A stretch of 60,461 nt of DNA. Source: a virus. Each line of letters opens with the position of its first letter. Positions within the stretch are counted from its first letter, which is position 1. A model generated the notes under the pieces. That model ran no database searches. It was not told where the DNA came from and saw only the letters and a program-made list of their open reading frames with translations. The position numbers and the translations under genes were made by a program. Below, piece by piece: positions 54,837 to 60,461 of the stretch. Location: IMG/VR virus record IMGVR_UViG_3300009158_000053, positions 1 through 60,461 of that record; one strand, written 5' to 3'.

Positions 54837-55133
54837 ATGAACAACAAACAATGGCCCAAAGTCGGTAGTAAAGTAACATACAAAGGAACTCATATGTTCT
54901 GGTTTAAGAACATTATTAAAGATGCAGAAGAGCTTTTGGAGGTTGGCAAAGAATACACAGTTTCCAAAGTAGAGCTTGCTTCTAGTTGGTGTGGTGTTAG
55001 ACTAGAAGAATTTCCAGATAAGAAGTTTGCTTTATCTTTCTTCACCTATGATAAAGATCTGACAACTCAAGAGCAACATGCTATTGAAGGAAGAATTCCA
55101 ATCAGAACAATGGAAGATCTTAAAAACAAATAA
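54837..55133 (+). CDS. Small SH3-like protein, 98 aa
   Basis: MNNKQWPKVGSKVTYKGTHM; the phrase LLEVGKEYTVSKVELASSW and FPDKKFALSFFTYD suggest a small beta-barrel (SH3/KOW-like), with a charged tail. One base separates it from the next ATG (TAATATG). No family certain. Confidence 0.55.
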   Translation: MNNKQWPKVGSKVTYKGTHMFWFKNIIKDAEELLEVGKEYTVSKVELASSWCGVRLEEFPDKKFALSFFTYDKDLTTQEQHAIEGRIPIRTMEDLKNK

Positions 55134-55134
55134 T

Positions 55135-55326
55135 ATGAGTTACGTCTTTGAATCAAAAAAAGATCTAATATATCATCAAAATTATATCGCTTTAGAACAA
55201 GCAATTGAACGAGCAGGAGGTTTTGGTGAAAAAGTTATCAAAGACCTAGCATTAGGCTTGCTGGATACCTTAGCAAGAAATGAGATTAAATTAAATGCAG
55301 AATACACTGGAGATAGACCAGAATAA
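55135..55326 (+). CDS. Small 63-residue protein
   Basis: MSYVFESKKDLIYHQNYIAL; helical with AIERAGGFGEKVIKDLALG. I start at 55135, directly after the upstream stop; the longer frame lies inside the neighbouring gene. No family is recognised. Confidence 0.5.
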   Translation: MSYVFESKKDLIYHQNYIALEQAIERAGGFGEKVIKDLALGLLDTLARNEIKLNAEYTGDRPE

Positions 55327-55327
55327 T

Positions 55328-55561
55328 ATGGAAGAACAACACAAAGATATGCTAAAAGAAGCCTATCAATATGGATATGCTCATGGTATAGAAGATGTAG
55401 AGAAACAGCTTAAAATTGTTTTAAAAGAACAATTTTTGAATAATCCAGACTGCACAGAATATCAAGAAGTTGTTGAAACAGTACTCAATGAATTGATAAA
55501 ATTATTGTCAGAATTTGCTAGTGATACAAAGAAGAAAGAACTTAAAGACTACAACGTATAA
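55328..55561 (+). CDS. Small helical protein, 77 aa
   Basis: MEEQHKDMLKEAYQYGYAHG with a charged helical rest (KQLKIVLKEQFL). The ATG at 55328 follows the upstream stop by one base. The start recalls the x-LKEAY- leaders in this genome only loosely. Function unknown. Confidence 0.5.
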   Translation: MEEQHKDMLKEAYQYGYAHGIEDVEKQLKIVLKEQFLNNPDCTEYQEVVETVLNELIKLLSEFASDTKKKELKDYNV

Positions 55562-55562
55562 T

Positions 55563-55607
55563 ATGCCACCCTTAGAAGAATTCAGAGATCTAGATAATAG
55601 GATATAA
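55563..55607 (+). CDS. Possible 14-residue peptide
   Basis: ATG in the AATATG context one base after a stop, encoding MPPLEEFRDLDNRI. It is very short and could be chance. Confidence 0.2.
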   Translation: MPPLEEFRDLDNRI

Positions 55608-55648
55608 AACCCGGAACTGTTCTAGAATAAAATGATGTAAATATATAC

Positions 55649-57436
55649 ATGTTATCAGACGATTTAAAAATGTATCAACTTTACCTAGAAGGTGCGGCGG
55701 AAGATATGATTTCTTCCGGACTAACCAAGCTTCAAGCTCCTCAAGATATCATCCAATTCTTTCTCCAAAAAGAAGCTGGTAAGTTAATTTTTAAGCCGGA
55801 ACATATTCCGATTCTTTATTCTTGGATTAAAGATCAACATGCAGATCAAGGATCTTTAGTAGAAGATTATAAAGCATATCAAAAATTCTTTCAAAATAAA
55901 CCTTTAACAAATTTTAACTCTTATTTAAATTGGACCGAAGAGGTGCATGAAAAAAGAGATAAAACACAATATCAATCCAGAAACAAAAATTTAAAACCCC
56001 TAGATATTAGTGGAGAAGATAAAGAAAATGTTTTGGCAGACGATGAAAATGTTTTAATTCTTAAAGGAGATGACGAACATAAATGTGTTCGTTACGGAGG
56101 AGCTTATAAATTTTGTATCTCTAGGTCCGGAGGAGGAAATATGTATGGCACTTATAGACTTACTAAGGCTTCCACGTTTTATTTTATTTTCTTCAAGAAA
56201 GTGCCTCAATCAGATAAACATCATATTATGGTTCTAGATAAAACTGCAGATGGTTGGGAATGGACTTTTGCAGATAATGGAACTCAAACGATACACGGTG
56301 GATGGAATGAAATAATTAAAAAATTTCCGGTGTTGGCGAAATATGAAACATTATTTGTTAATAAACCTCTAACAGACCCGGAAAGAATATATCAAGACAA
56401 ATTAAAAAAATTTGCAAAATCTCCATCTTTGAAAAAATTTAAACAATTTTCGTACAAAGAAAGGGCTGATGTATTGAAGTTTGGTATGTTAATACCTTTA
56501 GATTTGTTTCAAAGTTTGAATGATGATCTAAGAAATGAATGGATTAGTGTTGGTCCTAAAATGTCTGAAGACATTTATGAATTATTGGCAGATAAAGAAA
56601 AACAAAGATTTTTCATTGTTAGAAAACAACAATTAACACTAAGAAAACCGCAAGATAAATTTGATATTGAAATATGTAACAATGATCCTATATTGTATCA
56701 GAAATATTTAAAGCGAGATAAAGAGTTGTTTGAAAAGGAAGAGAAAGAAATACTAAGCAAGATAATTGATGGGGTTTGTAATGGGGACATTGTTTCAACT
56801 AGTAAATATTTCTTTCCTAATTTAAATAATTTAAAAGAAATTAACGGAAATATTAAAATCAAGTCAATTGGAGAATTGAGTTTACCACAACTACAAAAAT
56901 GTCGCAATATTACCGCAGATCAAATTTCAAGTCTAAGTGCACCCCAATTACAAATTTGTAAGAACATTAGTTCGGTTGATGCTAAAAAATTAAGTTTTCC
57001 GCAGTTACAAATTGTTGGAACCTTTCACTCTACATTTGCTTCTATTATAGAATTGCCTCAGTTACGAACATGCAAAGGACTGTTTGTTTTAAGTGTTGCT
57101 AATTTATATTTGCCACAGTTGCAAACATGTAACGGTAATATCAACTGTGGGTTCATAAACCTTAGTCTGGATTTACCAAAATTACAAAACGTTCGCGGCG
57201 GCATTTATTCTAGATCAACAGTTTATTTTAATTTACCAAAGTTACAAAGTACCGGTGGTAGTATCTCTGCAGAATCTGCTAAAAAAATAATAATACCGTT
57301 TAAATTTAAATCAAAACTGTGGGATGTATCAGAAGAATGTGAAATAATAGAACCAATTCAAGAATTAAACGATTCAATTTTTTACAAAAATAAAGTTGTT
57401 TTAGGTTCTTTTAAACATTTTTTTAATAAAATTTAG
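55649..57436 (+). CDS. Large protein with phage-specific central domain and C-terminal leucine-rich repeats
   Basis: A 595-residue protein. Residues 1-110 are helical (MLSDDLKMYQLYLEGAAEDM). Residues about 120-250 contain a compact domain with DDEHKCVRYGGAYKF, CISRSGGGNMYGTYR and DGWEWTFADNGTQ, which I think recurs in other large phages but cannot name. Residues about 265-390 are helical linkers. Residues about 400-560 carry 6-8 repeats of about 21 residues with a core LxLPQLQxCxxI (LSLPQLQKCRNI, LSAPQLQICKNI, LYLPQLQTCNGN), an LRR-like solenoid. LRRs bind proteins, suggesting a target-recognition protein. It is by far the largest gene of the 3' accessory block. Confidence 0.65.
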   Translation: MLSDDLKMYQLYLEGAAEDMISSGLTKLQAPQDIIQFFLQKEAGKLIFKPEHIPILYSWIKDQHADQGSLVEDYKAYQKFFQNKPLTNFNSYLNWTEEVHEKRDKTQYQSRNKNLKPLDISGEDKENVLADDENVLILKGDDEHKCVRYGGAYKFCISRSGGGNMYGTYRLTKASTFYFIFFKKVPQSDKHHIMVLDKTADGWEWTFADNGTQTIHGGWNEIIKKFPVLAKYETLFVNKPLTDPERIYQDKLKKFAKSPSLKKFKQFSYKERADVLKFGMLIPLDLFQSLNDDLRNEWISVGPKMSEDIYELLADKEKQRFFIVRKQQLTLRKPQDKFDIEICNNDPILYQKYLKRDKELFEKEEKEILSKIIDGVCNGDIVSTSKYFFPNLNNLKEINGNIKIKSIGELSLPQLQKCRNITADQISSLSAPQLQICKNISSVDAKKLSFPQLQIVGTFHSTFASIIELPQLRTCKGLFVLSVANLYLPQLQTCNGNINCGFINLSLDLPKLQNVRGGIYSRSTVYFNLPKLQSTGGSISAESAKKIIIPFKFKSKLWDVSEECEIIEPIQELNDSIFYKNKVVLGSFKHFFNKI

Positions 57437-57440
57437 CTTC

Positions 57441-57803
57441 ATGTATAATATGTTTGAAGATATTCCATCATATGCTTTCATAACATCTCAAGATTATGAT
57501 ACCCCTTCCGTTGCTTTTAAAGATGATTACTTTATCTTTATTAGCAAGAAAGCAGCTCCTCACTTTGCAGAGAAGGTTGCACTAACATCTATGAAACATG
57601 CATGGGGTGTACAGGTGTGGGAGTCTACTGATAAGGAAGATGACTTGGCTGTAATCACTATTGGAAAACATGCTCCGTTCAGCAAGATAGAGGAAGATCT
57701 ATTTGAATATAAGAACACAGAGACTAACAAAGATGTTAAGGAATCTGGTTTCTGGGGTCAGTACGACATTGGGTATAAGAATAAGACTTGGAATTTAATA
57801 TGA
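57441..57803 (+). CDS. Hypothetical 120-residue protein
   Basis: MYNMFEDIPSYAFITSQDYD; a mixed alpha/beta protein with DDYFIFISKKAAPHFAEKVA and an acidic C-terminal half. Starts at 57441 or 57450 are both possible; the latter has the AATATG context. Its stop overlaps the next ATG (ATGA). No family recognised. Confidence 0.55.
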   Translation: MYNMFEDIPSYAFITSQDYDTPSVAFKDDYFIFISKKAAPHFAEKVALTSMKHAWGVQVWESTDKEDDLAVITIGKHAPFSKIEEDLFEYKNTETNKDVKESGFWGQYDIGYKNKTWNLI

Positions 57804-58045
57804 AACACAAGATATCCATTAAACCATACTCCTACGAATGTGGAGATGGGTGTTGTAGTGAATTTGGTAATGAATACTACGTGAACGGAGAGTTTGTTCA
57901 TCGTAGTCCTTGTGATGACAACGGATGGTTGGCAGTGTTAACAGCATTAGGAATTCAAGTAGAGATTGTTAATCTAGACATTGACACTGGAGAAGAAGTT
58001 TGCGGGATTGATAATTTTGTTGACGTTCCAGAGGAAACCGAATAA
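57800..58045 (+). CDS. Small YECGDGCC-motif protein (paralogue 2)
   Basis: An 81-residue protein starting MKHKISIKPYSYECGDGCCS; start chosen at 57800 by match with the paralogue at 53646 and the ATGA overlap with the upstream gene. The two proteins align over their whole length with similar acidic tails (VPEETE, NQETE). Two copies 4 kb apart point to duplication and possibly a conserved metal-binding role. Confidence 0.65.
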   Translation: MKHKISIKPYSYECGDGCCSEFGNEYYVNGEFVHRSPCDDNGWLAVLTALGIQVEIVNLDIDTGEEVCGIDNFVDVPEETE

Positions 58046-58057
58046 TATTGTAGCACA

Positions 58058-58249
58058 ATGAAATTATTTGATACTGAATATAGAATTGAATTTTATAATG
58101 AAAACAGTGGAGAGTGGCGAGAACATATTTCTGGATTTTTTTCAAAAGATGAGGCTATTGCAACATTAAAAGAAAAACGTCAATATTATTTTAACACTAC
58201 ATATCGTTTGATGGAATTAACCATATTAACAAAAGTACTTGATGTATGA
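58058..58249 (+). CDS. Small 63-residue protein
   Basis: MKLFDTEYRIEFYNENSGEW then FFSKDEAIATLKEKRQYYF; a beta-alpha-beta pattern ending in LMELTILTKVLDV. It resembles small proteins in phage accessory regions that have a strand, a D-E-A helix and a strand. Function unknown. Confidence 0.5.
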   Translation: MKLFDTEYRIEFYNENSGEWREHISGFFSKDEAIATLKEKRQYYFNTTYRLMELTILTKVLDV

Positions 58250-58307
58250 AATTCAACAGAGAACACCTTTACAAGAGAAGCAGCAGAGAACGCAAATCTA
58301 CATTAAT

Positions 58308-58547
58308 ATGAAATGTTTTGAGTGTGACGAAGGTGTATACAAAAATGTTGTTCGAGATTATGAAACAACAACCAAGCGCGGTAATAAAATGATTGCAACT
58401 AATATTGAAATTTTAACTTGTAATCTCTGTGGTAATACATACCTTGATGATAATGCTTGTAAACAAATTAATGATGCGCGAGATAATGTTGAGGGTGGTT
58501 TTGCTGAAATTTTTAAAGCATTACATCTAGTTTTAGAAAATGAATAA
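58308..58547 (+). CDS. YgiT/MqsA-type zinc-finger protein
   Basis: A 79-residue protein. MKCFECDEGVYKNV and ILTCNLCGNTYLDDNACKQI form a two-C-x-x-C zinc ribbon followed by a short helix, as in the N-terminal domain of MqsA antitoxins (YgiT-type zinc finger). The helix-turn-helix domain of MqsA is missing, so it is not a complete antitoxin. I start at 58308 because the family begins with M-K-C and the AATATG context fits; an in-frame start at 58242 would add 22 residues. Confidence 0.6.
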   Translation: MKCFECDEGVYKNVVRDYETTTKRGNKMIATNIEILTCNLCGNTYLDDNACKQINDARDNVEGGFAEIFKALHLVLENE

Positions 58548-58548
58548 T

Positions 58549-58755
58549 ATGAACAAAGAATACTTCATTCGCACAGTAACTGAGAAGGGCAAACTAAAAA
58601 CTCCTAAGTATCAAACTGGAGAACCAGTAGCCTTTTGGAGAACATTCAAATCAGAAGCAGAAGCTCTTGAATTTGCTAAAGAATATGATTTGGATAATTT
58701 CGTAATCTTAACAAAATACGTACAATCAAAAGAAATTACAGAGAGGTTTGATTAA
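58549..58755 (+). CDS. Small 68-residue protein
   Basis: MNKEYFIRTVTEKGKLKTPK then FWRTFKSEAEALEFAKEYDL. It has the strand-helix-strand layout of its neighbours. The ATG at 58549 follows the preceding stop by one base; 58540 is also possible. No family recognised. Confidence 0.5.
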   Translation: MNKEYFIRTVTEKGKLKTPKYQTGEPVAFWRTFKSEAEALEFAKEYDLDNFVILTKYVQSKEITERFD

Positions 58756-58756
58756 A

Positions 58757-58921
58757 ATGAAAGAATTAATTATAGTGGTTATAATAACTGTTATGCTTGT
58801 ATTTTTAGGTGCATGGACCCAACACGCAATAGAGCAGAGAAAGGCTATCAAAGCTGGGGTAGCCTACTACGCATCAGACAAATTAGGTTATAGCGTGTTC
58901 AAATATATCACAGAAAAATAA
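58757..58921 (+). CDS. Single-pass membrane protein, 54 aa
   Basis: MKELIIVVIITVMLVFLGAW is a membrane helix with N-terminal charge, followed by a charged/aromatic tail (TQHAIEQRKAIKAGVAYYAS). It starts one base after the previous stop and is followed one base later by the next gene, which supports it though it is short. Confidence 0.55.
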   Translation: MKELIIVVIITVMLVFLGAWTQHAIEQRKAIKAGVAYYASDKLGYSVFKYITEK

Positions 58922-58922
58922 A

Positions 58923-59123
58923 ATGAGCGATATTAACTGGAGATTCATTAGCGAAGACCATAGTCTATTCTTAGAGGAGAATCGGAACAGAAAGATTGTA
59001 GTAGAGACTCCTTATGGAGTTATTAGAGATACTTGGGGTCGTTATGTAGAGGATTCTTATCCATATAAGATGATTTGCCTCCATAGCAACGAGGTTGTAG
59101 AGAAATACGCTTACATTGACTAA
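58923..59123 (+). CDS. Small 66-residue protein
   Basis: MSDINWRFISEDHSLFLEEN; beta-rich with VETPYGVIRDTWGRYVED. It is one base after the preceding gene. No family recognised. Confidence 0.5.
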   Translation: MSDINWRFISEDHSLFLEENRNRKIVVETPYGVIRDTWGRYVEDSYPYKMICLHSNEVVEKYAYID

Positions 59124-59124
59124 T

Positions 59125-59352
59125 ATGACACTAGTACAACAAATCACATTTATAACATTCCCACTTGCTGCATTGATTGGAATGTTTGGTGGATGGTTTG
59201 CGTATCAATTATCTCTAGAACATGTTCGAAAAGAAGATGATTTTAATAGATTCTTTTTACAAATTATGGTAGGGGTATCAGTTGTTCTTATATTTTTTAT
59301 CGTAATAATTACAAACACAACTTTTGAAAAATTGATACAATTGAGATATTAA
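59125..59352 (+). CDS. Two-helix membrane protein, 75 aa
   Basis: MTLVQQITFITFPLAALIGM contains the first membrane helix (to residue about 28), then a charged linker (EHVRKEDDFNR) and a second helix (GVSVVLIFFIVIIT). The start at 59125 follows TAAT; 59116 is an alternative. Small phage membrane protein of unknown role. Confidence 0.55.
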   Translation: MTLVQQITFITFPLAALIGMFGGWFAYQLSLEHVRKEDDFNRFFLQIMVGVSVVLIFFIVIITNTTFEKLIQLRY

Positions 59353-59355
59353 ATC

Positions 59356-59739
59356 ATGAAGAACAAAACTAAGCAGCGGCTTGCGAGAAAATCTAAGCTA
59401 TGGGATCGTATCATAGCTAATCATATCTTTGTAGATTGCGTTAGTGAGCGATCTCTTGAAGAAACAATTAAACGTATTGAACTTCATTCTGGTGTGATTA
59501 AGAAGTATCGAGATTATATTGATCTACAGATGCAAAGGATCAATAAAGCATACGGTTGGGAACATAAACCAGATACTAGGTCTGGAGCAGAGTCTTACGG
59601 ATACAAATCCATTAAACATGTTAAAGGCAATCTTGATTACATTTCAGATCGCTTTAGTGTAGAGTTTCGTTTGACATGGATGCTTGATCTACCTAGTCAT
59701 ATCGAAGGTCTTCCAGAGACTCATTACACAGAAGAATAA
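59356..59739 (+). CDS. Hypothetical 127-residue basic helical protein
   Basis: MKNKTKQRLARKSKLWDRII with a predominantly helical body (EETIKRIELHSGVIKKYRD). The codon usage is a little richer in GC than its neighbours. It may be nucleic-acid binding because of its basic start. No family recognised. Confidence 0.55.
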   Translation: MKNKTKQRLARKSKLWDRIIANHIFVDCVSERSLEETIKRIELHSGVIKKYRDYIDLQMQRINKAYGWEHKPDTRSGAESYGYKSIKHVKGNLDYISDRFSVEFRLTWMLDLPSHIEGLPETHYTEE

Positions 59740-59740
59740 T

Positions 59741-59965
59741 ATGAATTATTATTACATTATTAGTTTCTATGATAGTCACGATAAATGGAACTATACTGAC
59801 GACCATCATAGAGTAGTTAAATTTAACGAACAAGACGAAGCTGAGAAAAAGGTTGAGCAGATCTTGAAGCAGGACAACTCTATCGTCGCAGCCGACGTTA
59901 TACTAGTCAACGAGTCTGTGATAACGCATGTAGAAAAATACTGTTATGTTTCTCAAAAAAGGTGA
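59741..59965 (+). CDS. Small 74-residue protein
   Basis: MNYYYIISFYDSHDKWNYTD then EQDEAEKKVEQILKQ; the strand-helix-strand pattern of this block. I start at 59741, one base after the upstream stop, rather than inside the upstream gene. It overlaps the next gene by 20 nt. Confidence 0.5.
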   Translation: MNYYYIISFYDSHDKWNYTDDHHRVVKFNEQDEAEKKVEQILKQDNSIVAADVILVNESVITHVEKYCYVSQKR

Positions 59966-60461
59966 AAAATATTTATTAACATATAATGTTGGTAATTATA
60001 CAGAGATTGGTACTTATACTGGCATAATACATTGGGATGACAATGGTATTGAACATAGGTTCAAAGTAGGTGAACGCTCTGTATTAGTTCTTGAAGAAGA
60101 GAATAAAGAAATTAAACCGAATCTTATGGAAGAACTAACAGAAGGCATTGAAGCTTTGAAAGAAAGAAGAAACATGGAACGAGATAAACTAGACGAAAGA
60201 TTGGGTAAACGTGATCGAGTAGATCAAGAAGAAACTTTTGCTCCACACATGGGCGAAGAGCAATACATTAATATAAATGATTTAGTGAAAGACTTTGCAC
60301 GACTTATTGATGGGCAAAGAAAGGAAATTGATACTTTGACAGAAGAGAGAAATATGACTAGAGATCAACTACTAAAAGATTATGCTCGTATTATAGACGA
60401 ACAACGAAAAGAGATAGAACAATTAAAAGAATCTGTTGATTATTACTCTTCTTTAGCAGAT
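59946..60461 (+). CDS. Coiled-coil protein, 5' part (continues past window)
   Basis: The frame from ATG 59946 is open for 172 codons to the window end. The N-terminal 50 residues look like a small barrel (MFLKKGEKYLLTYNVGNYTE), followed by a long charged coiled coil (ELTEGIEALKERRNME; DEQRKEIEQLKESV) with two similar stretches containing ERxNMxRDxL (residues about 76 and 137), so a repeat is present. Function unknown. Confidence 0.65.
   Translation, partial: MFLKKGEKYLLTYNVGNYTEIGTYTGIIHWDDNGIEHRFKVGERSVLVLEEENKEIKPNLMEELTEGIEALKERRNMERDKLDERLGKRDRVDQEETFAPHMGEEQYININDLVKDFARLIDGQRKEIDTLTEERNMTRDQLLKDYARIIDEQRKEIEQLKESVDYYSSLAD

Noticed and set aside
58308-58547. MqsA-type antitoxin of a toxin-antitoxin pair
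   Set aside because: Only the zinc-ribbon half is present; there is no helix-turn-helix domain and no MqsR-like toxin next to it.
1-60461. CRISPR array, insertion sequence or integrase/attachment site
   Set aside because: No regularly spaced direct repeats with unique spacers, no transposase or recombinase motif and no terminal inverted repeats were seen; mobility here is of the homing-endonuclease type.

Overview
The window is an internal part of a large, AT-rich, T4-like tailed phage genome. Evidence: a long late block of repetitive tail, baseplate and fibre proteins (1-18598 and, on the other strand, 18599-25259 and 49780-51931); a dense array of about 20 tRNA genes (35293-41331) laced with three families of homing-type endonucleases; two RNA ligases; many short, tightly packed ORFs; and short AT-rich boxes identical or close to the T4 late promoter TATAAATA directly in front of structural genes. 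Stop codons look standard; TAA predominates. The host is not named by the sequence, but the complete DUF1501 / PSCyt1-DUF1549-DUF1553 gene pair at 45370-49702 is a hallmark of Planctomycetota and Verrucomicrobiota, so a PVC-group host is the best inference.

Layout. 1-2398: end of a tail-type protein, a GT8-like glycosyltransferase and a sulfotransferase. 2453-18598: tail fibre/adhesin and tail genes (Asp-box propellers, S74 chaperone, LamG, glycine-rich hub-like proteins). 18599-25259 (minus): giant protein with vWA and Ig domains, beta-helix protein, small protein. 25313-29888: mixed small genes, including a DUF932 protein and an Hsp20 chaperone. 29982-34459: RNA-repair set (DraRnl-like ligase, P-loop kinase, T4 Rnl1-like ligase, metallophosphoesterase) around two holin-like membrane proteins. 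34499-35985: small genes. 35293-41331: tRNA array with a tandem structured RNA (36379-36675), HNH, Vsr-like and NUMOD/PD-(D/E)XK endonucleases. 42110-45290: small genes plus an envelope/lysis-like group (lipoprotein, RlpA-like, HExxH protein). 45370-49702: the DUF1501/DUF1553 pair behind an exact TATAAATA box. 49780-51931 (minus): structural genes. 52011-60461: second sulfotransferase, then a long run of small accessory genes, including an LRR-like protein.

Two promoter classes can be read by eye. The first is sigma70-like (TTGnnn, then often TTCC, 16-17 nt spacer, TATNAT). The second is T4-late-like (TATAAATA). In both, the start codon usually lies only 5-8 nt after the box and has no Shine-Dalgarno sequence, which implies leaderless mRNAs.

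The most striking possible new biology is in the tRNA array. One tRNA has a normal cloverleaf except for a 36-nt anticodon loop; removing a perfect 10-bp hairpin of 29 nt restores a canonical loop with anticodon UAU. A second tRNA has a similar 28-nt enlargement. Together with the kinase, phosphoesterase and two RNA ligases just upstream, this suggests phage tRNA cleavage-and-ligation (splicing or repair).
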